Notes: generated from the letters alone by a model not told the origin. 64,000 bases of DNA from Beutenbergia cavernae DSM 12333 (GCF_000023105.1 NC_012669.1:1488001-1552000), one strand, 5' to 3'. Positions 1 to 8,933 are shown, numbered from the stretch's first letter. Numbers and translations are program-made.

Positions 1-2
1 CG

Positions 3-626
3 TCTGGCGCGGTGTCGGCGTGGCGGTCGCGGCGTGAGCCGTGGTCCCCGGCCGCGGCGACGGCTGCCGCCACACCCGTCGTCGCCGCAGCGACGCTGAT
101 GGCCGAGCGGGCGGGGGTGGAGCTCGCGGGCTTCGAGCTCGGCATGCTCGCGCTGACGCCGCCGCACATGCTCTACGCGGGGGTGGTCGCGTCGCTGCTC
201 GCGGCGGCGCTCGTGGCCGCGGAGCCGACGCCGTCTGCCCGGGCGGCCGGGTGGGCGGTCCCGGTCGGTGTGGTGACGGTGCTGGTGGGGTACCTCGTCG
301 GGGACTGGCTCGAGCTCGTCGGCACCCTGGTGCTCACGGCGGCCGTCTGGACCCTGACGTGGACGGCCTGGGCGGTGGCGGCCGGCGCCGCGCGGCCGGC
401 ACGCGTGCTCCTAGCGGTGGGCGCCGTGGTGGGCCTCGGGTCCATGACGCTCGCCTGCGTGTGGGCCGTCGGCGAGGCGACCGGCCTGGCGCACCCCGAC
501 ATCCCCGTCATGGTCGCCACGCACGGGGTCGGGAACGCCGTCGGCCTCGCCCTGTGCGGTGTGCTGGGATGGCGCGTGTACCTGCGTACCGCGGCACCGG
601 TCCCCGAGGAGAGCTCATGGCGTTGA
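3..626 (+). CDS. YndJ-like membrane protein, C-terminal part (cut by window edge)
   Basis: The frame is open to the left edge, so the true start lies outside; a GTG at 12 is the first in-window candidate but has no ribosome site before it. About 200 residues are visible with six or so hydrophobic segments. The last, around the motif THGVGNAVGL followed by GVLGW, resembles the end of the YndJ family of integral membrane proteins. The next gene starts 10 bases before this stop, so the two are translationally coupled. YndJ and DUF1990 genes are often neighbours in actinobacteria and bacilli. The biochemical role of YndJ is unknown; the family call rests on the C-terminal motif and this neighbour. 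Confidence 0.5.
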   Translation, partial: SGAVSAWRSRREPWSPAAATAAATPVVAAATLMAERAGVELAGFELGMLALTPPHMLYAGVVASLLAAALVAAEPTPSARAAGWAVPVGVVTVLVGYLVGDWLELVGTLVLTAAVWTLTWTAWAVAAGAARPARVLLAVGAVVGLGSMTLACVWAVGEATGLAHPDIPVMVATHGVGNAVGLALCGVLGWRVYLRTAAPVPEESSWR

Positions 627-1111
627 CGTACCGCGAGGTCGGCGCCACCGCCGACGCGCAGCTTCCGGCCGGGTACCGGCACCTCGAGGTGACGGGCGAG
701 CTCGGGCCGGTGGACGTCGACGAGGTGGGCGAGGCCCTGCTGTCCTGGCGCCTGCACCGCCGCGCGGGCGTGCGGATGCGCGCCGACGGCCCGGCCGAAC
801 CCGGCAGGCGCGTGGTCACGGTTCTCGGCCTCCCGCCGCTCGGCGTCGCCGCGCCCTGCGAGGTCGTGCGCGTGACCCGCGAACCGGGGCGGTACGCGTT
901 CGCGTACGGCACACTCCCCGGGCACCCGTTCACCGGCGAGGAGGAGTTCCGCGTGGAGCTGGACGGTCGCGGCCGCGCCCGCATGAGCGTCCGCGCCTTC
1001 TCCCGCCCGGTGGGACGGCTGGGCCGCCTCCTCGCTCCTCTCCTCGCCGTCGGGCAGCGGGTGTACTCACGGCACCTCATCGCCACGGCTCGGCGGATGC
1101 GGCAGGCATGA
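617..1111 (+). CDS. DUF1990 family protein
   Basis: This encodes 164 residues. The ATG at 617 overlaps the end of the upstream membrane-protein gene. The pattern YREVGAT near the start, GxRHLEVT-like text, and the block GYGTLPGHP-like (here AYGTLPGHPFTGEEEF) are typical of DUF1990 (UPF0548), a cytoplasmic family of about 160-200 residues with no proven function. The protein has no signal peptide or membrane segment. It ends with a basic helix. Function cannot be assigned; the coupling to the YndJ-like gene suggests they act together. Confidence 0.75.
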   Translation: MALTYREVGATADAQLPAGYRHLEVTGELGPVDVDEVGEALLSWRLHRRAGVRMRADGPAEPGRRVVTVLGLPPLGVAAPCEVVRVTREPGRYAFAYGTLPGHPFTGEEEFRVELDGRGRARMSVRAFSRPVGRLGRLLAPLLAVGQRVYSRHLIATARRMRQA

Positions 1112-1127
1112 GGCCGAGTGCGGGAGA

Positions 1128-2369
1128 ATGGCGAGCGTGAGCACGCCACCCGACGCCGCGCCCGCACCGTCCGTCCTGCGCGGGCGGGTGGTCACGCCGC
1201 AGGCGGTGATCGACGACGGCGTCGTGGTCGTCGACGCCGACCGCATCGTCCACGTCGGGCCGAGCTCCCGCGTGGCCGGCACGCCCTGGGCGGACCTGGT
1301 CCGAGCGACGCCGCCGCCGGCGGACGGCGTGCACGTGCTTCCTGGCCTCGTCGACCTGCACGACCACGGTGGCGGGGGCGCGAGCTTCCCGGACGCCGCC
1401 GACGCCGCCGAGGCGATGGTCGCCGTCGCCGAGCACCGGAGGCACGGGACGACGTCGCTCGTCGCGTCGCTCGTGACCGCCGCCCCGGACGTGCTGCGCC
1501 GCCAGGTCTCGACCCTCGCGGCGCTCGCGGAGGCCGGCGAGATCGCCGGCATCCACGCGGAGGGGCCGTTCCTGTCCACGGTGCGGTGCGGCGCGCAGGA
1601 CCCGGCCTACATCGTCGACCCCGATCTCGACCTCGTGGACGCGCTCGCGGACCTGGGGCGGGGCCACCTCGTCACGATGACGTTCGCTCCCGAGGCGCCG
1701 GGCGCGACGGGGCCGGGTGGGCTCGTCGAGCGGCTGGTCGCCCGGGGCGTCGTCCCGTCGATCGGGCACACGGACGCGGCGGCCGACGTGACGCGCGTCG
1801 CGCTGGAGGAGTCGTGGGCGCTGCTGGGCGAGGAGGGTGGGCGTTCCCGCCGGCCGACGGTCACGCACCTGTTCAACGGCATGCGGGAGCTCCACCACCG
1901 CGCCCCCGGGCCCATCCCTCCATTGCTGCGGGCGGCCGCTGAGGGCAGGTGCGTCGTCGAGCTCATCGCCGACGGCACGCACGTCGACCCGTCGCTCGTG
2001 GCGGACGTCGTCGCCCTCGTCGGGGCCGAGAACGTCGCGCTCGTCACCGACGCGATGGCGGCCGCGGGCATGGCCGACGGCACGTACCGGCTGGGCCCGG
2101 CCGACGTCGTCGTCGACCACGGCGTCGCCCGCCTCGCCGCCGGGGGCTCGATCGCGGGCGGCACGGCGCACCTGCTCGACGTCGTCCGGACGACTGTCGC
2201 CGGCGGGGTGTCGCTCGTCGCGGCCGTGCACGCCGCCGCGACGACGCCGGCGGCCGTGCTCGGCGACCCCTCGATCGGCGCGCTGGAGGCGGGCCGCCGC
2301 GCCGACGTGCTCGTCACCGACTCCGGGCTCCGCCCGAGGCGCGTGCTCCGCGCCGGCGTGGCCGTCTAG
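1128..2369 (+). CDS. nagA: N-acetylglucosamine-6-phosphate deacetylase
   Basis: This enzyme removes acetate from GlcNAc-6-phosphate in amino-sugar and peptidoglycan recycling, giving glucosamine-6-phosphate in the cytoplasm. The 413-residue length is normal. Visible amidohydrolase signatures are LVDLHDHGG (metal-binding His pair, about residues 72-80), HAEGPFLS (metal-binding Glu), IGHTDA, THLFNGM and VTDAMAAAG (catalytic Asp). The ATG at 1128 follows GGGAGA closely; a GTG a few codons later is a possible alternative start. The gene lies 16 bases after the DUF1990 gene and 8 bases before a small zinc-finger gene, so it may be co-transcribed. No nagB is present in the window. Confidence 0.93.
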   Translation: MASVSTPPDAAPAPSVLRGRVVTPQAVIDDGVVVVDADRIVHVGPSSRVAGTPWADLVRATPPPADGVHVLPGLVDLHDHGGGGASFPDAADAAEAMVAVAEHRRHGTTSLVASLVTAAPDVLRRQVSTLAALAEAGEIAGIHAEGPFLSTVRCGAQDPAYIVDPDLDLVDALADLGRGHLVTMTFAPEAPGATGPGGLVERLVARGVVPSIGHTDAAADVTRVALEESWALLGEEGGRSRRPTVTHLFNGMRELHHRAPGPIPPLLRAAAEGRCVVELIADGTHVDPSLVADVVALVGAENVALVTDAMAAAGMADGTYRLGPADVVVDHGVARLAAGGSIAGGTAHLLDVVRTTVAGGVSLVAAVHAAATTPAAVLGDPSIGALEAGRRADVLVTDSGLRPRRVLRAGVAV

Positions 2370-2377
2370 GGGGAGCG

Positions 2378-2686
2378 ATGGCGCGGCGGTCGGCGAAGCG
2401 CCCGTACGCGAGCGAGCACGTGCCGCTCGACGTGGAGCGGGCGCTGCGCGGGGCCACGCGCACGCAGACGCGGCGCGACGGGTCCAGCTGGACCGTGCGC
2501 TCGGTGAGCGGCGGCGAGAGGTCCTACCGCTGCCCGGGCTGCGACCAGCTCGTCGGACCTGGCACGGCGCACGTCGTCGTCTGGCCGGCGGACCACCTGC
2601 TCGGCGCCGACGCCGCACTCGACGATCGACGGCACTGGCACAGCGCGTGCTGGCAGGCTCGGGACACGCGCGCCCCGAGGCGCTGA
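2378..2686 (+). CDS. Small zinc-finger protein of unknown function
   Basis: This encodes 102 residues, with an ATG at 2378 just behind GGGAG. A CPGCDQ motif and a later HWHSAC form a Cys2-His-Cys arrangement that could bind one zinc ion, with a basic N-terminus (MARRSAKRP) before it. Similar small proteins are common next to housekeeping genes in actinobacteria and are sometimes labelled ATP/GTP-binding, without support from any nucleotide motif here. It sits 8 bases after nagA and converges on the GH42 gene with a 6-base gap. I do not recognise a function. Confidence 0.7.
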   Translation: MARRSAKRPYASEHVPLDVERALRGATRTQTRRDGSSWTVRSVSGGERSYRCPGCDQLVGPGTAHVVVWPADHLLGADAALDDRRHWHSACWQARDTRAPRR

Positions 2687-2692
2687 CGAGCG

Positions 2693-4729
2693 TCAGGCGG
2701 GCTGCACGAGCCAGTCGTCGCCGGCGGTTCGCAGGACGGCGACGCCGCCCGGTGCCAGGTCCAGACCGTCCGCTGCGGGGATCCCGGTGAGCAGGTCGAC
2801 GCCGGGTCCGACGACCCGCACCGCCTCGTCCCCGTGGTGAAGGAGAAAGAGGTAGGTGCCGTTCCGGCCGCGGCGGCGCACCGCCTCCACGCCGGTCCCG
2901 ACGGCCGACGGCACGGTGGCGCTCACGCCGTGCTCGGCGCACAACCGGGACAGGAACGCGTCCCGGGACTCCTGCGTGGGCCGCGCCGACACGTAGGTGG
3001 CAGCACCCGAGCCCACCGCGCGGCGGGTGACGGCGGGCAGCCCGGCGAGAGCGCCGTCGGCATAGGTCGCCACGGCGTCCGACCCCGCCAGGTGCACGCG
3101 CTCCGTCCACATCTCCACCTCGGAGCCGTCGCTGAGCGGGACCCTCTCCCCGGCGGCGAGGGGCCGCAGCTCCTGCACACGGACGCCGAGCAGGTCGCGC
3201 AGCCGACCCGGGTAGCCGCCGGGCACCACGCGCTGATGCTCGTCCGCGATCCCGCTGAAGTGCGACACCACGAGGTGACCGCCGGAGCTCGCGTACGCCG
3301 TGAGCCACTCGACGCACGCGTCGTCCATCGCGAACAGGCTCGGCACCAGCAGCACGCGGTAGCGCGAGACGTCCCCGCCGGGGCGCACGAAGTCGACGGC
3401 GACCCCCGCCCGCCAGAGCGAGCGGTGCGCGGCCCGGACCTCGGCCGCGTAGGAGAGGTCGTCGTGCGGCAGGTGCGGCGTCTCGAGCGACCACCACCCG
3501 TTCGCGTCCCAGACGATCGCGACGTCGGCCTCGACGATCGGCCCGGACTCGGGCGGTTCGCCGACCTCGGCGATCCGCTGCAGAGCGTCGCCCAGCCGGA
3601 CGGCCGCCTCGAACGCGCGGCTGTCCGCTCCGGCGTGCGGCACGAGCCCTGAGTGCCACGTCTCGGCGCCGCCGAGCGACGCCCGCCACTGGAAGAACAG
3701 GCACCCGGCGGACCCGCGCGCCACGTAGCCGAGCGAGTTCCGGATCATCCGGTCCGGCTCCTTGACGGCGTACCGGGCGCCGTCGCGGATCCCCCCGGCG
3801 CTGGACTCCATGAGCAGCCACGGTCCGCCGCCCGCCCAGGACCGCACGAGGTCCGAGCCGTACGCGACGTGGGCCTCGCCGTCGGGCCCGGTCCCCTCGA
3901 GGTAGTGGTCGACCGAGACGAGGTCGAGCTGGTCGGTCCACTGCCACTGGTCGAGGTGGTTCCACGACGGGAGCATGAAGTTGGTGGTGACGGGCGCCGT
4001 CGAGCCCGCCGCCCGGATCTCGGCCTTCTGCTCCGCGTGCGCGGCGAGCATCTCGTCCGAGCAGAACCGCTTGAAGTCGACGACGTGCGCCGGGTTGGGC
4101 AGGTACTGCGTGGCCCGCGGCGGCGTGATCTCGGCCCAGTCGGAGTAGTGCTGCGACCAGAACGCCGTGGACCACGCCGCGTTGAGCGCCTCCAGCGTGC
4201 CGAACTTCTCCCGCAGCCAGCCGCGAAAGGCGACAGCGGCGTGCGGTCCGACGTCGACGGTCCCGTACTCGTTGTGCACGTGCCAGCCGCGCAGTCCGGG
4301 GTGCCCGCCGTACCGCTGCGCGAGGAACCGAGCGACGCGCCGTGCGGCGGCGCGGTAGGCCGGGGCGCTGATGGCGTACGTGTCGCGCGACCCGTGCGTG
4401 AGGCGGACGCCGTCCGGCCGGACCGGGAGCGCGTCGGGGTACGCGACGCCGAACCATGGCGGCGGAGACGCGGTGGGGGTCGCGAGGAAGAAGTCGATGC
4501 CGGCGCCCTCGAGCATCTGAGTGACGTCGTCGAGCCAGCTGGCGTCGAACTCACCCTCGCGCGGCTCGAGCAGCGCCCAGGAGAAGACGCCGATGGTCAC
4601 GGTCGTGACGCCGGCGCGGCGCATCAGCGCCATGTCTTCCTGCCACACCTCGCGGGGCCACTGCTCGGGGTTGTAGTCGCCGCCGAAGGCGAGTCCGTGC
4701 GTCGGGATCCCGGGGTGCGATGTCGGCAT
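2693..4729 (-). CDS. Beta-galactosidase, glycoside hydrolase family 42
   Basis: This is a cytoplasmic exo-glycosidase that releases terminal beta-galactose (or alpha-L-arabinopyranose in some family members). The 678 residues match full-length GH42. It begins with the family hallmark FGGDYNPEQWP (15-25). The acid/base glutamate is E154 in HVHNEYG, the nucleophile is E308 in LLMESS, and trimerisation and C-terminal domains follow. There is no signal peptide. The ATG shares one base with the stop codon of the upstream lacI gene (TGATG), so it is translationally coupled and is the last gene of the GH3-lacI-GH42 operon. Its oligosaccharide substrate is inferred from the neighbouring importer, GH3 and alpha-xylosidase. 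Confidence 0.93.
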   Translation of the reverse strand: MPTSHPGIPTHGLAFGGDYNPEQWPREVWQEDMALMRRAGVTTVTIGVFSWALLEPREGEFDASWLDDVTQMLEGAGIDFFLATPTASPPPWFGVAYPDALPVRPDGVRLTHGSRDTYAISAPAYRAAARRVARFLAQRYGGHPGLRGWHVHNEYGTVDVGPHAAVAFRGWLREKFGTLEALNAAWSTAFWSQHYSDWAEITPPRATQYLPNPAHVVDFKRFCSDEMLAAHAEQKAEIRAAGSTAPVTTNFMLPSWNHLDQWQWTDQLDLVSVDHYLEGTGPDGEAHVAYGSDLVRSWAGGGPWLLMESSAGGIRDGARYAVKEPDRMIRNSLGYVARGSAGCLFFQWRASLGGAETWHSGLVPHAGADSRAFEAAVRLGDALQRIAEVGEPPESGPIVEADVAIVWDANGWWSLETPHLPHDDLSYAAEVRAAHRSLWRAGVAVDFVRPGGDVSRYRVLLVPSLFAMDDACVEWLTAYASSGGHLVVSHFSGIADEHQRVVPGGYPGRLRDLLGVRVQELRPLAAGERVPLSDGSEVEMWTERVHLAGSDAVATYADGALAGLPAVTRRAVGSGAATYVSARPTQESRDAFLSRLCAEHGVSATVPSAVGTGVEAVRRRGRNGTYLFLLHHGDEAVRVVGPGVDLLTGIPAADGLDLAPGGVAVLRTAGDDWLVQPA

Positions 4730-5790
4730 CAGCTGTTCTCCTGGCTCGTGGGACGTCGTCGCGCGGGCGGGCGGGCCGTGGTGCCCCGGTCGGTGAGGTT
4801 CGCCCGCACGAGGCGGGTCTCCGCGCGGACCGCCCCGCCGAGCGCCGCCACCACCATCTCGGCCGCCACGGCGCCGATCGCGCGGCCGGGGATGTCGATC
4901 GAGGTGAGCACGCCGACCCGCTGCTCGGCCACGCCGCTCACGCCCACGGCGATGACGGACACGTCCGCGGGCACGCGGACGCCACGCTCGGCGAGCACGT
5001 CGAGGACGATCGGGAGGGCAGCCTCGTTGTGCACCACCAGGGCAGTCGCGCCTGATTCGGTGTCGAGCGCCTCCGCGATCGCGTGCACGACGTCGTCGCG
5101 GCTGGCCGTTGCGGGTGCGATCCGCAGCTCGACCTCGCTGCTGGCGGCTTGCGCACGCAGCCCGCGCAGCATCCGCTCGGCGTAGGACGTCCGGCGCCTC
5201 AGCGCGGCGGGCGGAGGGCCGACGAACGCCAGCACCCGGTGCCCGAGACGGGCCAGGTGCCGCACCGCGAGGCGCCCGGCCTGCTCGAAGTCGAAGTCCA
5301 CGCAGCTGAGCCCGGACTGCTCGTCGGGCAGGCCGATGAGCACGGTCGGTGTGCCGGCCGCCACGACGGCCGGGATGCGGGCGTCGTCCACCTCGACGTC
5401 CATGACGATGAGCGCGTCGGCGGACGAGGAGACGGAGACGCGGCCGACCGCCGTCGGGTCGTCGTCGGTGAGGAGGAGCACGTCGTATCCGAGCGAGCGA
5501 GCCCGTGGCGCCACGCCCGCGACGAACTGCATGACCACGTCGAGGTCGAGGTCGCTGCGCGGACCGCGGCCTCCGGCGTCGAGCCGCAGCGGCACCATGA
5601 GCGCGAGCACCTGCGTGCGTGCCGACGCCAGGGCGCGCGCACCCGCGTGCGGGCGGTACCCGAGCTCGGCGATGGCGCGCCGCACGCGCTCCCGCGTCGC
5701 GGGCGACGTCGCGCGCTTGCCGGACAGCACGTACGAGACGGTCGACGTCGCCACGCCGGCGTGCCGGGCGACGTCACCGATCGTCGTCAC
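4729..5790 (-). CDS. LacI family transcriptional regulator
   Basis: This is a 353-residue sugar-responsive repressor. An N-terminal LacI helix-turn-helix (TIGDVARHAGVATSTVSYVL, residues 3-22) with the hinge helix after it leads into a periplasmic-binding-protein-like ligand domain. The GTG start at 5790 lies inside the end of the GH3 gene (17-base overlap), and its stop overlaps the GH42 start, so it is embedded in the operon it probably controls. The likely targets are the palindromes at 8658-8681 and 8850-8865 in the divergent control region. A paralogue at 12603-13613 has nearly the same recognition helix, so either protein, or both, could bind these sites. Confidence 0.93.
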   Translation of the reverse strand: MTTIGDVARHAGVATSTVSYVLSGKRATSPATRERVRRAIAELGYRPHAGARALASARTQVLALMVPLRLDAGGRGPRSDLDLDVVMQFVAGVAPRARSLGYDVLLLTDDDPTAVGRVSVSSSADALIVMDVEVDDARIPAVVAAGTPTVLIGLPDEQSGLSCVDFDFEQAGRLAVRHLARLGHRVLAFVGPPPAALRRRTSYAERMLRGLRAQAASSEVELRIAPATASRDDVVHAIAEALDTESGATALVVHNEAALPIVLDVLAERGVRVPADVSVIAVGVSGVAEQRVGVLTSIDIPGRAIGAVAAEMVVAALGGAVRAETRLVRANLTDRGTTARPPARRRPTSQENS

Positions 5791-8632
5791 GCGGGATCTC
5801 CTCGGGCGCGGCGGGACGCAGCGCGATCAGCCGGGCGGACCCGGTGAGCACGGTTCGCACGTCACGCACGCCCTTCGGTGCCTCGGCGGCCGACGGGACG
5901 AGCGCGACGACGTCGTGCCTCCCGCCCTCGAGCGGCACCTGGGCCTGTGCGTAGCGCGCCCACGGGGAACCGGGCTCACGGGTCTCGATGCGCACGCCGG
6001 CCGGACCTACCCCGTCGCGCGCCACCTCGATCGTGAGCGGCCCGACGCCGTCCAGGTCGACGGCCCACCACGCGACCCATCCCTCGCCGCGGCCGGGTGC
6101 GACCTCGACGGCGGCGCCGGCTAGGGGCGTCCGCTCGGTGAGGACGACGTGCGCCGCGTCGTCGAATGCGGCGGCCCCGAGGCTGGTGGCGGCGCGCGGT
6201 GCCACCGGGGCGCCCGTCACCCTGAGCTCGTGGCGGAGCGGGAGATCCTGCTCGCCGGTCCCGGCGGCGAGGAGGTAGCGCCCCGGTTCGACGACCCAGC
6301 GCTCGTGCCCGACGTCCCACACCGCGAGGTCGGCGAGGCGGAACCGCAGCTCGACGTCGCGCGAGGTCCCCGGGGCGAGCGTGACGCGACGGTGGGCCAC
6401 GATGCGTCGCCGGGGTACCGGCAGGCGGTGCTCGAGGGCCGACGCGTAGACCTGGACGAGCTCGTGCGCGGGCCGTTCACCGGTGTTCGACACCCGGACA
6501 CTGACGGCGACGACGTCGTCGTGCTGCGCACCCTCGAGGGCGGCCGGTGCGTCGAGGGCGTCGTACGTCACGGACGAGTACGTGAGGCCGTGCCCGAGGG
6601 CGAAGCGGGGCGCCGCACTCGCGTACCACGACGTCAGGCCACCCGCGATGATGTCGTGGTCGACGAGGTCGCCGGCGTCCTCCTCCGCCTCGGGCCAGGC
6701 CTGCGCGAGGCGCCCCGACGGCTCGGCCGCGCCCGTGAGCACGTCCGCCACGCCGTGCCCGAGCTCCTGACCCGCGTGCGAGCTCCACACGACGGCGCGG
6801 GCCGTGCGGAGATCGTCGGCCAGGACGTACGGGTAGGAGGAGACGATGACCGCGAGGGCTCGGGGGTTCGCCTCGCTGGCTGCCCGCCAGAGCTCGGTCT
6901 GCGGGCTGGGCAGCCGCAGGTGCGGACGATCCTCGGTCTCCCGTCCGAGCAGGTGCGGGTCGTTGCCGAGGGTGACGACGACGACGTCGGCCGCGGCGGC
7001 TGCTCGCGCCACCGCCTCGTGGCCGGCGCGCAGCATCCGCCGGACGAACCTCGTCGCCAGCTCAGGCGACGGTGCCTCGGCGACGAGCGTGCCGTCGTCG
7101 GCGGCTGCGACCCATCGGCCGGACCCGAGATGCAGCAGCGACCAGCTGCCGTCGTCGTGCACGTGCACCTGCCACGTCTCCTGCACGACCCAGCCGTCGA
7201 CGTGCTCGGCCTGGGCTCGCAGCGGCCAGCCGCCCCCGGCCAGCAGGCCGGTCGCGACCGAGCGGAACGTGAGGACACCGTCGCCCCAGTCCGTGACGTC
7301 GAACGCGGCCTCGGGTGCGGCGGCGTCGGCGGCGTCGGCCACCAGCACCCCGCTCTCGGCGGTTCGCACGTAGCCGCCCGTGGTGACGCACCGCAGCGCC
7401 ACGCGGTCGGCGCCGTCGCACGTCGTCACACCGTGGCTCTCGGCGAGGGCCGTCGCGATGCCGATCGTGTACGGCGCCGCGCCGGAGTACCAGTCGCGCA
7501 GCACGGTGTCGGCGTGGGGTCCGACGACGGCGACGGTCGCCGCGCGCTCGAGCGGCAGCAGGCCGTCGTTCGCGAGGACGACGACGGCGGCCGTGGCGGC
7601 CTCGCGGGCGAGCGTGCGGTGGGCGGGGGCGTCGAGAGCCTCCGGGCCGGTCCCCGCCCAGGGGTCGAGGCCGGGGTCCAGCTCGCCCGTGCGGATCCGC
7701 CAGGCGAGCTGCCGCCGGACCGCCGCGTCCACGACCTCCTGAGTGATCAGTCCGCGATCGAGGGCCGCGGTGAGATGGGCGAGGGTCGGGGCGGCGTCGG
7801 CGTCGTCGTCGGTGAACGAGTCGATACCGGCGCGCAGGGCCGCGGCACGCGCCTCGACCGGGTCCGTGCACCAGCGCTGGATGCCGGACAGGTTGCTCGG
7901 TGCTCCGGCGTCGGACACCACGACGACCTCGTGCGGACCGCACGACCGGAGCTCCGCGATGATGTCCGCCGCGAGGTGAGCCGGCCGGCCGTTGACGAGG
8001 TTGTACGAGGGCATGACCGCGCCCACCACGCCGGCCTCGATCGGTCCTCGGAACGCGGGCAGCTCGTACTCGCGGAGCACCCGGGGCCGAAGCTGGGCGT
8101 TCGTGAGGGCGCGATGGGTCTCCGCCCCGTAGCCCACGAGGTGCTTGAGCGTCGGGACGGTGCGCCAGTACGTGGGGTGGTCGCCGCGCAACCCGCGGGC
8201 GTACGCGGTCGCCAGCCACGCCGTCACGTGCGGGTCCTCCGAGTAACCCTCCTCGTTCCGGCCCCAGCGCGGATGCCGCAGCGGGTTCACGACCGGCGCC
8301 CACACCTGGAGGGAGACGGTGGGATCGATCGCGTGCCGGGCCCGTACCTCGGTGCCGACCGCCGCGCCGACCCGTCGGACGAGGTCGGCGTCCCAGGTCG
8401 CGGCCAGGCCGACTGCCTGGGGGAACGTGGTGGCCGTGCCGAGCCAGGCCAGGCCGTGGAGCGCCTCGGTCCCGGTGCGGAACGCCGCGAGCCCGAGCCG
8501 AGGCACAGCGGGGGCGTACTGATGCAGCATGGCGATCTTCTCGGCCTGCGTGAGCCGCGCCGCAAGGTCGCGGGCGCGGACGTCAGCGCTCAGAGACGGG
8601 TCGCGAAAGGCGGGTCGGGCGTCGTCGGCCAT
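5774..8632 (-). CDS. Glycoside hydrolase family 3 protein with inserted beta domain
   Basis: This is probably a beta-glucosidase or beta-xylosidase acting inside the cell, since no signal peptide is seen. The ATG at 8632 was chosen over upstream in-frame starts because AGGAG stands 5 bases before it; the product is 952 residues. The first TIM-barrel domain contains EALHGLAW, KH (163-164) and the nucleophile D241 in VVVVSDAG. The second alpha/beta domain holds LANDGLLPL and the probable acid/base E566 in GRETEDR. Between them, at about 412-535, is an extra segment with LHLGSGRWVAA that resembles a fascin/ricin-type beta-trefoil. A fibronectin-III-like end follows. First gene of the operon with lacI and GH42, preceded by a 24-bp palindromic operator. 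Confidence 0.9.
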   Translation of the reverse strand: MADDARPAFRDPSLSADVRARDLAARLTQAEKIAMLHQYAPAVPRLGLAAFRTGTEALHGLAWLGTATTFPQAVGLAATWDADLVRRVGAAVGTEVRARHAIDPTVSLQVWAPVVNPLRHPRWGRNEEGYSEDPHVTAWLATAYARGLRGDHPTYWRTVPTLKHLVGYGAETHRALTNAQLRPRVLREYELPAFRGPIEAGVVGAVMPSYNLVNGRPAHLAADIIAELRSCGPHEVVVVSDAGAPSNLSGIQRWCTDPVEARAAALRAGIDSFTDDDADAAPTLAHLTAALDRGLITQEVVDAAVRRQLAWRIRTGELDPGLDPWAGTGPEALDAPAHRTLAREAATAAVVVLANDGLLPLERAATVAVVGPHADTVLRDWYSGAAPYTIGIATALAESHGVTTCDGADRVALRCVTTGGYVRTAESGVLVADAADAAAPEAAFDVTDWGDGVLTFRSVATGLLAGGGWPLRAQAEHVDGWVVQETWQVHVHDDGSWSLLHLGSGRWVAAADDGTLVAEAPSPELATRFVRRMLRAGHEAVARAAAAADVVVVTLGNDPHLLGRETEDRPHLRLPSPQTELWRAASEANPRALAVIVSSYPYVLADDLRTARAVVWSSHAGQELGHGVADVLTGAAEPSGRLAQAWPEAEEDAGDLVDHDIIAGGLTSWYASAAPRFALGHGLTYSSVTYDALDAPAALEGAQHDDVVAVSVRVSNTGERPAHELVQVYASALEHRLPVPRRRIVAHRRVTLAPGTSRDVELRFRLADLAVWDVGHERWVVEPGRYLLAAGTGEQDLPLRHELRVTGAPVAPRAATSLGAAAFDDAAHVVLTERTPLAGAAVEVAPGRGEGWVAWWAVDLDGVGPLTIEVARDGVGPAGVRIETREPGSPWARYAQAQVPLEGGRHDVVALVPSAAEAPKGVRDVRTVLTGSARLIALRPAAPEEIPRDDDR

Positions 8633-8657
8633 GAGACTCCTGTCGGGATGGGTGGCG

Positions 8658-8681
8658 TTCCGTCGAACCGGTTCGACGGAA
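8658..8681. promoter_or_regulatory. 24-bp perfect palindrome, LacI-type operator of the GH3 operon
   Basis: The core CCGTCGAACCGGTTCGACGG is a perfect palindrome centred on CCGG and extends by TT/AA on its two sides to 24 bp. A CpG-centred inverted repeat of this kind is the usual form of LacI-family operators. It sits 26 bp upstream of the GH3 start codon, downstream of the likely promoter, where a bound repressor would block transcription. Confidence 0.8.
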
Positions 8682-8720
8682 GCGCGCCCGGCGCACGCGG
8701 CTGATCGACGTGCGCGCCCT

Positions 8721-8749
8721 ATCGTGGCGGACCGGGCAGATGCTGACAA
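8721..8749 (-). promoter_or_regulatory. Candidate promoter of the GH3-lacI-GH42 operon
   Basis: Read on the minus strand, TTGTCA (8749-8744), a 17-base spacer and CACGAT (8726-8721) form a plausible housekeeping promoter. The 24-bp operator lies about 40 bp downstream. The -10 box is weak, so this is tentative. Confidence 0.35.
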
Positions 8750-8813
8750 CCCACCGCGCACGGTCCTTGCCCGGAGCACTGGTCACGAGATCGTCACGTC
8801 TTCGACGGGGCCC

Positions 8814-8843
8814 TTGTCAGTCGTGAGAGCGCTCCCGTAAGGT
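8814..8843 (+). promoter_or_regulatory. Candidate promoter of the CUT1 ABC importer operon
   Basis: TTGTCA (8814-8819) is followed after 18 bases by TAAGGT (8838-8843), matching the actinobacterial TANNNT pattern. The predicted transcription start falls on the operator at 8850-8865, so repressor binding would block initiation directly. The -35 box is identical to that of the divergent promoter. Confidence 0.5.
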
Positions 8844-8849
8844 GCAGGC

Positions 8850-8865
8850 GTCGAACCGCTTCGAT
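8850..8865. promoter_or_regulatory. Second LacI-type operator, at the importer promoter
   Basis: GTCGAACCGCTTCGAT matches the core of the perfect palindrome at 8658-8681 in 14 of 16 positions. It overlaps the predicted transcription start of the importer operon. Two near-identical operators about 190 bp apart, one per divergent operon, indicate shared control and perhaps looping. Confidence 0.65.
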
Positions 8866-8903
8866 GACTCGCCTTCTGTCGCGAACCTGCAGCTCGCTCC
8901 GGA

Positions 8904-8933
8904 GGCGTCGCTCGAGTCGAGCGGCTCGACGCC
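8904..8933 (+). other. Inverted repeats in the importer 5' leader
   Basis: GGCGTCG (8904-8910) and CGACGCC (8927-8933) form a 7-bp stem around an internal imperfect palindrome GCTCGAGTCGAGC (8910-8922). It lies in the untranslated leader, 60-90 bases before the importer start. It could be a stem-loop or another protein site; no specific function is supported. Confidence 0.3.

Noticed and set aside
2683-2698. CTGAC/GTCAG hairpin between convergent genes
   Set aside because: Only a 5-bp stem and mostly inside the coding ends; too weak to list as a terminator.
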